A stretch of 64,000 nucleotides of DNA from Candidatus Babeliales bacterium. GTDB taxonomy: Bacteria; Babelota; Babeliae; Babelales; Vermiphilaceae. This document shows positions 46,714 to 56,522 of this stretch, piece by piece. Made by a program: the position numbers and the translations under genes. The stretch spans positions 1 to 64,000 of the forward strand of contig DATIEE010000029.1 of the NCBI GenBank assembly GCA_035455925.1, in the 5' to 3' direction. Each line of letters starts with the position of its first letter. Within the stretch, counting starts at the first letter, position 1. Under the pieces are notes generated by a model, which made no database searches, was not told the origin of the DNA, and saw nothing but the letters and a program-made list of their open reading frames with translations.

Positions 46714-46887
46714 TCAACTCAAAATTTTTATATCAATTTTTTCTTCATTTAAATATATTTCTGCGATAATGCATGCTTCTGTTTTATCAACTACACAATG
46801 CTCAGTAAAGCGTATCAATGAGTCTTTTGTTGAGCGCAACAAGAAAACGCAGATATAATTAGTAAGATTAGTGTTTTCTTGTATTTC
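46714..46887 (-). other. Open frame of about 58 codons in phase after propeller protein P1, possible remnant
   Basis: Directly after the P1 stop (46891-46893), the same frame stays open for 57 more codons to a TGA at 46714-46716. The translation (RFTEHCVVDKTEACIIAEIY, NEEKIDIKIL) looks like real protein. P2 and P3 have no such extension and there is no good start codon. It may be the C-terminus of a lost gene joined to P1, a readthrough extension, or chance. Confidence 0.25.
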
Positions 46888-46890
46888 ACG

Positions 46891-48680
46891 TTATAAATTT
46901 TTTGTTAAAAAATCTATTAGATGAAACAGTGGATACAATGATAGTGCACGTAGTATCCCACAATCCTTTGCTATATCTATATAAAAAAAGGACGACATCA
47001 TTATTAATATTGAACTGAACTCAATAAGCAAAAAAGGTAGCATTCGATGCGAGAAAACTCTCAACGTATTAATGTATATATTTTTTAACCAGTCATACAT
47101 ACTATTTTTTGTATATTTTATAATATGTTCCATTACTGCATGTATATTTCCGTCACTTGTTTCTATTAGAATAACACAATTATTTTGAGCCGTAGGAATT
47201 ATATGCATTGCATTGCACGTTGATGAATCAGAAAGTAATTTATAGGAATCTGATTGATTTATCTCACCTACATATATTTGATGTCGTCTGTTCTTTTTTT
47301 CACAATTAATTTGTTCATACGTATTGACTATATGTATTACTATTTGATTCTCAGAAATAGGTTTAATTTGTAATATCTCAGAATTTATTAATGAACCTAA
47401 ATCTTGAGACACGCCAGGCAAAAGGAATTTTTTTTTTAAAAATGACCGTAATACAAGAGGTGCTTGCTTATTTTGATTAAGAAGCATTTTTTTAAGTTGC
47501 TGAGCAGAAAAAAGTGAATGTTCTACTTCAAAAGGATCTACACTGTGTCTATGATAATCGCATATATCAGGCATATTATTTTTTATCATTGTTACATGGT
47601 TGCATTCTTGATTATTAAGATCATCTAATTGTTGTTGTAAGTCATATCTAACTTGATCTACTGTCGTTAAATTAATATTCTTCTGCGTATTATAAACCAT
47701 ATCATAATTTGCTGCTTTACATTCTGCACATCTTGGAGAAATAGGAGCAGTATCCTTTTTACAACAATGTTGTGTCTTCGTTTTACAATAATCCAAAGCG
47801 CATGCTAGTAACAGATCATTGTATGAACTAAGCCAATTAATGTTCGCACTTGAATTTGGGAACAAAGATATAATTTTATTTTGTGCAAGATCAACCATAT
47901 TGGCAATAAATATCTGACCATTGTTTAATCCAAAGCATAATAAATTTTCTTTATGATTAAAAACAAATGAAAAAAATTTTTCTGTACACTGTACTGTTTT
48001 AAATTCATTTTCTTTAATAGAAATACCATTTCTTGGCCATGTTGTTATATTGCCTTCTGATGAAACAACTACAAGATGAGATAACGAACTATCAATGGTA
48101 TGAATACTATCATGGACAGATAGTATTGGGGAAAGTGTTTGTACTATTTTTGCTGCATATTCATGCATGCCTAACTTAAAAATATTTATTAAATTACTAT
48201 AATCCCATGATTGTTTAATAATATGGATCTTTTTATCATGACCAACAACACCTATATCTACATCAAGCATATGTAATGGCTGACTATTTTCATTAAACGC
48301 TGAAAAGGGAAGTTTTTTTCCCACATCGCCTTCTTGCAATTCTGATATTTGTTTTAACGGGGTATTAATACCAGTTTCAATATTAAGTATCGATAGAGGA
48401 TTTTGAGCAAGGATTAATCCATTTATATTCTTTTCTTCAAAATATCCAGAAAAATAAAAAAATATTTTTGTACCATCAGGTGAACTGTTACTCACAAAAT
48501 ATTTTCCATCGCTCCTGGTGCCTACTTGACATCCTTTAATTTTTTATTGCTTTTAAAAAATTGAGGATTTAATATTTCATATTTTGTTGTTGTATAATTA
48601 ACAGGTGTCCTTTTAATTTCCATTGCAGAAACAAAAAGAGACATACACATGGACCCAAAAATGAAACATATACGACTCAA
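46891..48680 (-). pseudogene. Exported propeller-like membrane protein P1, frameshifted near N-terminus at a 6-A run
   Basis: Third member of the P family on this strand. The main frame (46891-48495 from an internal GTG) matches P2/P3 from residue 60 on. The missing N-terminus is in another frame: a TTG at 48680 starts [20 protein letters not shown] and runs to FFKSNKKLKDVK and a stop. At 48540-48545 a 6-A run replaces the 7 A needed to read SNKKIKGCQVGTRSDGKYFV, which matches P3. The TTG overlaps the ppa stop as TTGA, so translation looks coupled to ppa. Domains otherwise follow P2: WD-like repeats, Cys cluster, coiled coil, C-terminal hydrophobic helices. Confidence 0.75.
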
Positions 48681-49153
48681 AGTTTACTTTCTTCTATTTC
48701 CTGCCATGCATGTTGTTTATCTAAGAAATTTTTAACCTTAACCCATTTACCGGGTTCGATATTTTTATATTGCTCAAAGAAGTGCTTAATTAAATTTTTG
48801 GTAGCATGCGTAAGATCATCGAGATTTTGAACATTTGCATAAAAAGGATCTACTTTTTCAGTAGCTACTGCAATAATTTTATTATCAATACCCGCTTCAT
48901 CTTCCATTTCCAACATTCCAATAACACGTGATGGTAAAACAGAGCCTGCTTGCACCGGATACGTCGAAATAACGAGCACATCAACAGGATCACCATCTTT
49001 TGATTGTGTGTCTGGTAAATAGCCATAATTAAACGGATAACCCATAGCCGTATACATAAAACGGTCAACAACAAGCATACCGGTTTCTTTATCTACCTCA
49101 TATTTGACCATGGAACTTTTAGGAATTTCTATTAAAACATTAATATCGTGCAT
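48677..49153 (-). CDS. ppa: Inorganic pyrophosphatase
   Basis: A 158 aa family I soluble pyrophosphatase. The start [19 protein letters not shown] and the active-site loop DGDPVDVLV (with [12 protein letters not shown]) are typical, as are the Tyr/Lys pattern FNYGYLPDT and the [11 protein letters not shown] segment. The ATG at 49153 has GAGG upstream; a longer in-frame extension is hydrophobic and rejected. It is embedded between two members of the exported P family, and its stop overlaps the start of P1 by the TTGA pattern. Confidence 0.95.
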   Translation of the reverse strand: MHDINVLIEIPKSSMVKYEVDKETGMLVVDRFMYTAMGYPFNYGYLPDTQSKDGDPVDVLVISTYPVQAGSVLPSRVIGMLEMEDEAGIDNKIIAVATEKVDPFYANVQNLDDLTHATKNLIKHFFEQYKNIEPGKWVKVKNFLDKQHAWQEIEESKL

Positions 49154-49292
49154 ACGCTCAACCTCATAAATCGTAAATCTAATAAAAAAATGAATTGTAT
49201 AATAACTAAGAAAATTATAGCAAAAAATTAATAGTAATTCCATTAAGTAAACAATTGATACCTTTGAATAATCAAAAATTATTTTTTAATTT

Positions 49293-51029
49293 TTATGTCG
49301 CTGATGATATTGGACCACTATGTTTATATAGGAGGAATAATAATGGGCATAGAGATACCATACATACCATATCATTTGCTCCGCGATAACAAGTAAAAAG
49401 AGGTATCAAACATAAGCTCAATAAAATAAATCTCCTTCGATTCTCTGAAAACCACCTTAATCCATTATTATATTGATGTTTAAACCAACTATAATGATTA
49501 TTTTTTATATACTTTGTAATAAAATCCATCAGCACATAACTATCCTGTGTGTTTTTTAAAACAATAAAACCCTGAGGAACTGTAGGAACTATATGCGCTA
49601 CATTACAATTTTGTATATCTTCAACTAATGTATAGTTTTGTGGATTATATATTTCACCTCTATATATATAATGATTTATTGTATTCTTAACTTCACTACA
49701 TATATGTAAAACTATTTCATTCTCAGAAATAAGCTCTATTTGTGATACCTTAGAATTAATAAATTGACTAGTACTATCACATGAATACTTCAACGCTGAA
49801 TAATACGATGGCATAAGTAATTCTTTATTTAAAAATGGTTGTCCTATGCAGGATACTTTCCTATCTTCATTAAGATTTTTTTTAATTTCTTTAATAGAAA
49901 AAAGTGAATGACCTATATCAAAAGGATTTTCAATATGTTTATGATAATCACATACATCAATCATATTTTTTTTAATAGATGTTATATGTTCACATTCTCT
50001 ATTGTTAAGATCAGTTAATTGTTTTTTTAAATCTTCCTGTAGTTGATCTAATTGCATCAAATCAATAGTCTGTTGTTTTTTATAAATATTCTCATAATTT
50101 ATTGTTTTACATTGTTCACAGACTGGAGAAATAATTTCAATATCTTTCTTACAACAATACTCTGTTTTCTTGGCACAATAACTTACATCAGCTGCTAGCA
50201 AAAGATCGTTATAAGAACTCAGCACATTAATGTTAATACGTGAATCAGGAAATAAAGATACAATTTTATTTTGTGCAAGATTAGCTAGATCAACTATAAA
50301 CAACTTACCATTCTGTAAGCCAAGACATAACAAATTTTCTGTATAATTAAGTACATATGAAAAAAACTTTTCATTGCACTGTACTGTTTTTAGTTCGTTT
50401 TCTTTAACAAAAATACCATTTTTAGGCCACGTTATTACATACCCTTGCGATGAAACAACTACAAGATGATATGGTGAACTATCAATGGTATAAATAGTAT
50501 CCTCTTGCTTTAATATCTTTAGAGAAAGCGTCTGTATTGTTTTTGTTGCACATTCACGCATACCTCGTTCAAAAATATTAAAAAGATACAAATAATCCCA
50601 TGCCTTTTGAAAAATATAAATCTTTTTATCGTGATCAATTACACCGGTATCTGCATCAAGCATATGTAATGAAAAGCTACTATTCTTTGACGCATCCTTT
50701 TTATAGATTTCCTGTAATTCTGGCATCAGCTTTAGAGGTGTATTAATACCAGTTTGTATATCAAGTATTGAAAAAGCATTTTCGGAAAGCCCCTCTTTTT
50801 TAATATATCCAGAACAACCCATAAGAACATGTATACCATTATGATTATTACTAACATACATACCATAATTCTTACCTTTATGTATAAAATTACAACATCC
50901 ATTTATAGTAAGATTTAAATAATGAGGATTTAATACCTCATATCTCGTCGCTGTATAATCACGCTTTGTAATTTCCATACCAGTAAGAGATATGCATACA
51001 AACATACAAATAAAATATAGGTGATTCAT
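49293..51029 (-). CDS. Exported propeller-like membrane protein P2 (intact)
   Basis: The intact 578 aa model of the family. Signal peptide at 1-17 (MNHLYFICMFVCISLTG). Residues 60-280 carry WD/propeller-like strands (YHLVVVSSQGYVITWPKNGI, ENLLCLGLQNGKLFIVDL). A Cys cluster follows: Cys285, Cys292-293, Cys304, Cys307, then Cys346 and Cys360-x2-His363, which could bind zinc. Between them, residues 318-345 form a coiled coil. The C-terminus has hydrophobic helices (RRFILLSLCLIPLF and MVCMVSLCPLLFLLY), so the protein is probably membrane-anchored. Function is unknown; a protein-interaction scaffold facing outward is a fair guess. Confidence 0.7.
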   Translation of the reverse strand: MNHLYFICMFVCISLTGMEITKRDYTATRYEVLNPHYLNLTINGCCNFIHKGKNYGMYVSNNHNGIHVLMGCSGYIKKEGLSENAFSILDIQTGINTPLKLMPELQEIYKKDASKNSSFSLHMLDADTGVIDHDKKIYIFQKAWDYLYLFNIFERGMRECATKTIQTLSLKILKQEDTIYTIDSSPYHLVVVSSQGYVITWPKNGIFVKENELKTVQCNEKFFSYVLNYTENLLCLGLQNGKLFIVDLANLAQNKIVSLFPDSRININVLSSYNDLLLAADVSYCAKKTEYCCKKDIEIISPVCEQCKTINYENIYKKQQTIDLMQLDQLQEDLKKQLTDLNNRECEHITSIKKNMIDVCDYHKHIENPFDIGHSLFSIKEIKKNLNEDRKVSCIGQPFLNKELLMPSYYSALKYSCDSTSQFINSKVSQIELISENEIVLHICSEVKNTINHYIYRGEIYNPQNYTLVEDIQNCNVAHIVPTVPQGFIVLKNTQDSYVLMDFITKYIKNNHYSWFKHQYNNGLRWFSENRRRFILLSLCLIPLFTCYRGANDMVCMVSLCPLLFLLYKHSGPISSAT

Positions 51030-51138
51030 ACCATGGCATTTTCTTCTATTTTGGTCATATGCTCTCTTGCGATCAAAAATATTTAATTAATAAAATTATA
51101 TAATCTGTAAAGAAATTGTATCAAAAATTAATAATAGT

Positions 51139-52909
51139 TCAATTCAATTGGTATGCGAAAAGTCCATAAATAATACTTGTTTGTACAACAAACAAGAAAA
51201 AAAGTAATTTGCATGATATAATTAAATTAAAATAAGTTACACCTGGTGCACAATATAGTGAAAAATATCGCAATACCTTATTATATTTATTTTTCATCCA
51301 GCTATAATCAACATGTCTTGTATATTTTATGATACGATGCATTAAAGAATGTATATATTTTTTCCCATATTCTATTAGAACAACAAAGTTATCAGAAGTT
51401 GTACGAATAATATGCATTGCGATATCCCCCTCTCTACTTAGAATCAATGCCCACGCAGAAAGTTCATTTATATTTCCTTTATAGATTTGATGATTTTGAT
51501 ACTTTTTCTTACCGTCACCACTGGTTTTTTCATATAAATCTCGTAGGTATATTACTACATTATCAGGAGAAATGAATTCAATTTTTAATATCTCAGAATT
51601 TATTGAAATAGCATATTGCAAACCATAATTTTTATACTGAACTTCTTGCGCGTGCAAATAATTCAATAATTCTTTATTTAAAAATGGCTGCAATGTAGGA
51701 TACATTTGTTCATTTTTATCAAGTGTTTCTTTGAGTACTTGAGCAGAAAAAAGTGAATGCTCTATATCAAAAGGATTTTCCATATTTTTATGATAATCAC
51801 ATGCATCAATCATATTTTTTTTTAATAGATGTTACATGTATACATTCTTTATTGTTAAGAACAGTTAATTGTTTCTCTAAATCTTCCTGTAGTTGGTCTA
51901 AGTGCATCAAATCAATAGTCTGCTGTTTACCATAAACATCATTATAATTTCTTTTTTTACATTCTTCACATGTTGGAGAAATAATAGCAGTATCTTTTTT
52001 ACAACAATACTCTGTCTTGTTGGCACAATAACTTACAGCAACTGCTAGCAAAAGATCATTATAAGAACTTAGCAAATTAATTTTAATACGTGAATCAGGA
52101 AATAAAGATACAATTTTATTTCTTGTAAGATCAGCTAAATCAACTATAAATAATTTACCATTCTCTAAGCCGAGACATAACAAATTTTCTTTATGATTCA
52201 GCACGCATGAAAAAAATTTTTCTCCACACTGCATTGTTTTTAATTTACTTTCATCAATAATTATACCATTTTTTGGCCATGTTATAATATGGCCTTGTAA
52301 TGAAACAACTACAAGATGAGATCGTGAACTATCAACGGTATGAATACTATCATCATCAAGAATTTTTGAAGAAAGTGTCTGTACTATTTTTGCAAGAGGT
52401 TCAATTATATTTCCCTTAAGTGTCTTAAACTCAAAGCTATTTTGAACAATAAAAATCTTTTTATTATACCCAATTACACCGGTATCTGCATCAAGCATAT
52501 GCAGTGGCCGACTGTTATTATTTAACCTCACAGTACTAGCCTCAACACAGCGTTCTTCTAATTCTGGGATCTGTTTAAATGGCGTATTAATGCCCGTTTC
52601 AATATCCAGCATTGATAAAGGATTTTGCGCAAGAAGTAATGGATCGTAGGCATGAGCAGGCTCTTTAAAGTATCCAAAAAAACAAACAATAATTTTTGTA
52701 CCACCAGTAACAGAACTATTGCTAACAAAGTATTGTCCATGACTTTCAGTGTCCACAGGATAATTTCCTGGAAAGCGCTTATCACTACGAAAACATTGAG
52801 GACGTAGTATATTATATTTTATTATTTTATAATCAGAATTTGTGTGCTTAGTTTCCATTCCAAAAAGCGATATACTGATAGACAGAAAAATTAAATTTAT
52901 AAAATACAA
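51139..52909 (-). pseudogene. Exported propeller-like membrane protein P3, frameshifted at a 9-A run
   Basis: Two overlapping frames reconstruct a protein of about 590 aa like P2. The first starts at a TTG (52909, with AGGAAGCGGAAC upstream) with signal peptide MYFINLIFLSISISLFG and covers propeller, Cys cluster and coiled coil to SIKKKYD. The second (from 51813) continues MIDACDYHKNMENPFDIEHS to the C-terminal helices. The junction is 9 A on the coding strand (51815-51823). P2 has 8 A at the same site and reads through as SIKKNMIDVCDYH, so one extra A breaks P3. Confidence 0.8.
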
Positions 52910-52984
52910 GTTCCGCTTCCTCTTATTTTCTTCTATATGTTCTCTTTATTCAAAAAAAATTTTATAATTACTCAATAAATTACA

Positions 52985-53058
52985 TAATTTCTAAATAAAA
53001 CGTATCAAAAAATTAATAATAGTTCAATTCAATTGATATCCGAGGAACCCGTAAATAA
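52985..53058 (-). repeat. Fossil tail of a fourth propeller-family gene
   Basis: The stretch AATAATAGTTCAATTCAATTG (in part) and its flank match the last codons and 3' flank of P3 at 51120-51165. The sequence following it on the minus strand also resembles the spacer between P3 and P2. So a former copy (P4) ended here, and only its tail remains upstream of P3. Confidence 0.5.
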
Positions 53059-53124
53059 ATAGCCTATTCATGCAAAATTTAACTAGCAAGGTAGTGCATT
53101 TAGAACTTTAAAAAGTAACGCTTA

Positions 53125-53724
53125 TTAATTTGCAAACCCATAAAATTCTTCTGCAGATGTTAACTCATTGTTTCGTCTAATTTTGTCCATTAATATCGTA
53201 CGTATAGGTATGCCTTTAGCTTCAGGACGTTTTGCACGAAATTGCTCATAAAGGAAATGTTCTATTCCTTTGTTTTCTTCATGTAATATTTCATGCATTT
53301 TTCTCGCTTCCATATAATAGGCATCTCTATATTGAAGGTAGGCATGAGGATTAGTAGCGAGATTATGAAAAGCTTCTTTTTCTCGTTCTAAATCTTTTTT
53401 GTCATAAAAGAGATAAGTTTTAGCATTTTCTACTTGCCTTTCGTCTAATAGCCCATCATATTCGTCAATATTAAAATCATTCAAAATAGATAGTTGCTCA
53501 TTACAGTGACATATTTTAGCATCAAGTTCTTTTTCTTTATTCTTGGCTGATTCGCGGATTATTTTTGTTAGGGGCTTAAGAATAGTTTTTTTATAATCCA
53601 TTTCTAGGCGCCAATTTTTATACCAATCTGATAATTTTGCTATTACACTAGACGATTCCGCGCAGTAGCCCGTTGTTGCATTTGTCAGGGTCATTATAAT
53701 TGCTAAATATGTTATTTTCTTCAT
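53125..53724 (-). CDS. Exported helical protein of unknown function
   Basis: A 199 aa protein from the ATG at 53724 (ACAGGA upstream), with a signal peptide at residues 1-22 (near GYCA). The mature part is almost wholly helical and charged, with likely coiled coils near 45-80 and 95-150 (RQVENAKTYLFYDKKDLERE). No known motif. It stands alone, between the propeller array and the AAA ATPase gene. Confidence 0.6.
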   Translation of the reverse strand: MKKITYLAIIMTLTNATTGYCAESSSVIAKLSDWYKNWRLEMDYKKTILKPLTKIIRESAKNKEKELDAKICHCNEQLSILNDFNIDEYDGLLDERQVENAKTYLFYDKKDLEREKEAFHNLATNPHAYLQYRDAYYMEARKMHEILHEENKGIEHFLYEQFRAKRPEAKGIPIRTILMDKIRRNNELTSAEEFYGFAN

Positions 53725-53926
53725 TTTATATCCTGTCATTAAAAGAAACAAATATTATCAATATATCCTAATAGTAACACATAAGGGCACGGCTGACAAG
53801 AAGAAAAATACAGTTGCTACGTTGATTTTTTTTGTCTGCAAAAAAAGTATTGCAAAGGTATAATTGCATAAAAAACAATTATTTCTTATATAATCTTTTA
53901 TTTAACCTACGCTAAAGACATGGTAA

Positions 53927-55120
53927 TCAAAAACTATTTTTACCTTCCAGCTCTTCTATTAAGTTGCTAGCTTCTTTCCAACTAAGCAATCTACCCATAC
54001 TAGTACTTTGTGTATAATCACCGCCATATACAATGTATCCTGCTGTTGGATCTGTTGTAGCCAATTTATTCCATTTAGTAAGACCGGTAAAAAAATCATT
54101 CGTTGCTGTATGACCAGATTTGGTTTCAATCGGAATTAGCGTATTACCAATATTTGCTAAACAGTCAACTTCAATATACCCATTATTATCTCTCCAAAAA
54201 TACAATGGGGGGCGACGCCCTATATTAAAATATTGTTTATGCAAATCAGATATAATAAAAGATTCAAAAAGAGGACCTCGAAAAGGACTAACACCAAGCT
54301 GAGCTGGTGAACTAATATCTAATAAAGAACATGCAAGGCCTGTATCATAAAAATATAATTTTGGCATTTTTGTTGCGCGTTTTTTAAAATTTTCCCAGTA
54401 AGGTTTTAGTGTAAAAACAACATAACTTGCTTCCAAAATTGAAATCCAACTCTCTACCGTTTTACGGTGAATTCCACAGTTAGTAGCAATATCTGCAACA
54501 TTCAGAAGCTGGCCAACTCTTCCAGCACATAGCTGCATAAATTTTTGATATGTTCTCAAATTTTCTACTTTAATCAGTTGCCGAACATCGCGTTCAAGAT
54601 ATGAATGTATGTACGGTGGATATAATTCAAGTGGAGAAAAATTTTCTGCATAAAGGCGTGGATATCCGCCATTAAATATTACTTCGTTAACATTGTCTGG
54701 CAATGCATTATTATCTTTTAATTCTTTAATTGAAAGAGGCAATAGTGTAACAATACCAACACGGCCCGCTAGAGATTGAGACACTGCTTGATTCATTAAA
54801 AAATTTTGCGATCCAGTAAGAACAAAATATCCTGGTCTTTTTTTCTCATCAGATTCAACCTGTATATAAGAAAGAATTTCTGGCGCATATTGAAATTCAT
54901 CTAAAATAATACCATATTCATTTTCATTTTCACGTAAAAACAATACCGGATCTTTAATTGCCAATTCTCGTATATGTGGACTTTCAAGATTAAGAAAACG
55001 GTGATTTTTAAAAAAAGATCTAGCCAATGTTGTTTTTCCCGATTGGCGAGGCCCTAAAATAGCGACCACAGGAAATTTTGCAAAACGCGACAATATTTTC
55101 TCTAAATCCCGTCTAAACAT
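53927..55120 (-). CDS. AAA_14/DUF4143 ATPase
   Basis: A 397 aa protein of the widespread AAA_14 plus DUF4143 class. Walker A is AILGPRQSGKTTLAR, Walker B IILDEFQYAPE and sensor LTGSQNFLM. The C-terminal domain has a winged helix-like part and EVDCLANIGNTLIPIETKSG, a degenerate PD-(D/E)XK-like pattern. The physiological role of the class is unsettled. The ATG at 55120 follows AGGAG by 8 bases; a GTG two codons upstream sits too close to it. The hairpin dyad at 55137-55184 ends just upstream of the ribosome site and could control expression. Confidence 0.85.
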   Translation of the reverse strand: MFRRDLEKILSRFAKFPVVAILGPRQSGKTTLARSFFKNHRFLNLESPHIRELAIKDPVLFLRENENEYGIILDEFQYAPEILSYIQVESDEKKRPGYFVLTGSQNFLMNQAVSQSLAGRVGIVTLLPLSIKELKDNNALPDNVNEVIFNGGYPRLYAENFSPLELYPPYIHSYLERDVRQLIKVENLRTYQKFMQLCAGRVGQLLNVADIATNCGIHRKTVESWISILEASYVVFTLKPYWENFKKRATKMPKLYFYDTGLACSLLDISSPAQLGVSPFRGPLFESFIISDLHKQYFNIGRRPPLYFWRDNNGYIEVDCLANIGNTLIPIETKSGHTATNDFFTGLTKWNKLATTDPTAGYIVYGGDYTQSTSMGRLLSWKEASNLIEELEGKNSF

Positions 55121-55136
55121 TTTCACATCTCCTAAA

Positions 55137-55184
55137 AATTTTTATGTTAAATGTATAATCAAGTATAAGTTTAACATAAAAATT
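55137..55184. promoter_or_regulatory. Perfect 15-bp dyad with 18-nt spacer, next to AAA_14 ribosome site
   Basis: AATTTTTATGTTAAA (55137-55151) and TTTAACATAAAAATT (55170-55184) are exact reverse complements. The AGGAG of the AAA_14 gene lies immediately beyond. A second dyad with related arms and the same spacer length is 72 bases away. Confidence 0.6.
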
Positions 55185-55210
55185 ATGCCAAAAATAGGAT
55201 TTAATAAAAA

Positions 55211-55254
55211 TTTTCATGCTAAACTGACAATTGAATGTAATTTTAGCATGAAAA
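55211..55254. promoter_or_regulatory. Perfect 13-bp dyad with 18-nt spacer, sister of 55137-55184
   Basis: TTTTCATGCTAAA (55211-55223) and TTTAGCATGAAAA (55242-55254) are exact reverse complements. The half-site consensus shared with the first dyad is ATG(T/C)TAAA. On the minus strand it lies 19 bases past the MFS gene stop and is followed by T residues, so it may also serve as a terminator. Confidence 0.6.
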
Positions 55255-55272
55255 AATCGGCTTCTGAACAAA

Positions 55273-56460
55273 TTAATCTCTTTGAAAAATCAATAATACC
55301 ATTGCTATAAAACTTATTATTGCAGCATATATAAGACCAGCAAGAGGTGAAATAAAACTCCACAATGCTCCCACTATTAAACTTGAAAGCAAATCACCTA
55401 CTCCATCGATAGATTGCAACAATCCTAATCCTACCCCACGAGTTTGCTCGGGCAAAATATACGATGCATGAGCTTTTTCTAATGCCTTAACCGTACCTGC
55501 GCTTAACCCAGCACATCCAAAACAGAGCAACCAAAACCATATAGGTGTTACGTGTACCATAAAGCCAAGAGTTGTTATGCCAAAGGCACCAAAACCAAAA
55601 ACTGCCAATAACATTTTTCTATTCACATAATCACTTAAAGTTCCCATACCAAATTCACTGAATGCTCGTATAACATTAAAAAACGCATATAATAAAACCC
55701 CATGCGTGGTCGCTATTAAAAAAGAATGTTCTTGTCCAAAAATTTCCTGAACGCGATATATAAGTAAAGTTTGATTAAAATTACCAACACCGAATAAAAA
55801 CATTATCCATGCAAAAGAGATAAAATCAGAAGGCAATACTTTTACCTGTTCAATAAAATGCACATCGTGCATTACCATTGTTTCTCGTTTTTCTTCATGA
55901 GTTAGAAACATTATAGAAAGAACAGAAAAAATAGCTGGAATAGCTGAAAAAAGAAAAACAGATGTCAATGAAAAATTAATTTTTAATAAAAAAAATGTCG
56001 TTAATGGACCAACAAGTGCTCCTAACGTATCCAAAGACCGTTGTAGTCCAAAAACTCGCCCATACAAATTCCTCGGAACAATCTTAGCAATCCACGTGTC
56101 ACGCATTGGTTCCCTAATCCCCTTTGCAAGCCATGCAATTGTTTTATAAACAAAAATAAATATAATCGATTGTACCGTACCAATCAATGCAAGACAAACA
56201 CCCGAAATACCATATCCAGCAATCAAAAATGGTTTATAAAAAGGAACTCTGTCTGCAAGGTAACCCGATAATAATTTAGTAATCGTTGCTCCTGCATCAG
56301 CAAAGCCCTGAATAAATCCCAATGCAAATGGTGCATAGGTTCCACTTACTAACTGTGTAATAAACATAGGCAAAATTGCAGTACCCATCTCATGGCACCA
56401 ATCACCAAAAAAGCTGGCCGAACAAAAACCAATAATATTTTTATTCAACCAACTTTTCAT
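55273..56460 (-). CDS. MFS transporter
   Basis: A 395 aa major facilitator with about 12 hydrophobic helices. The cytoplasmic loop LLSGYLADRVPFYKPFL is a variant of the MFS A-motif, GIREPMRDTWIAKI resembles the following loop, and TLSDYVNRK is its echo in the second half. It belongs to the unassigned MFS_1 group, so substrate is open. It lies 62 bases downstream of the ABC-2 permease on the same strand and may share its transcript. Confidence 0.85.
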   Translation of the reverse strand: MKSWLNKNIIGFCSASFFGDWCHEMGTAILPMFITQLVSGTYAPFALGFIQGFADAGATITKLLSGYLADRVPFYKPFLIAGYGISGVCLALIGTVQSIIFIFVYKTIAWLAKGIREPMRDTWIAKIVPRNLYGRVFGLQRSLDTLGALVGPLTTFFLLKINFSLTSVFLFSAIPAIFSVLSIMFLTHEEKRETMVMHDVHFIEQVKVLPSDFISFAWIMFLFGVGNFNQTLLIYRVQEIFGQEHSFLIATTHGVLLYAFFNVIRAFSEFGMGTLSDYVNRKMLLAVFGFGAFGITTLGFMVHVTPIWFWLLCFGCAGLSAGTVKALEKAHASYILPEQTRGVGLGLLQSIDGVGDLLSSLIVGALWSFISPLAGLIYAAIISFIAMVLLIFQRD

Positions 56461-56522
56461 ATATTTCCAAACATTAATAATAAACGTGTTTATACCTTCT
56501 ATCAGGTATGTACATAATAATC

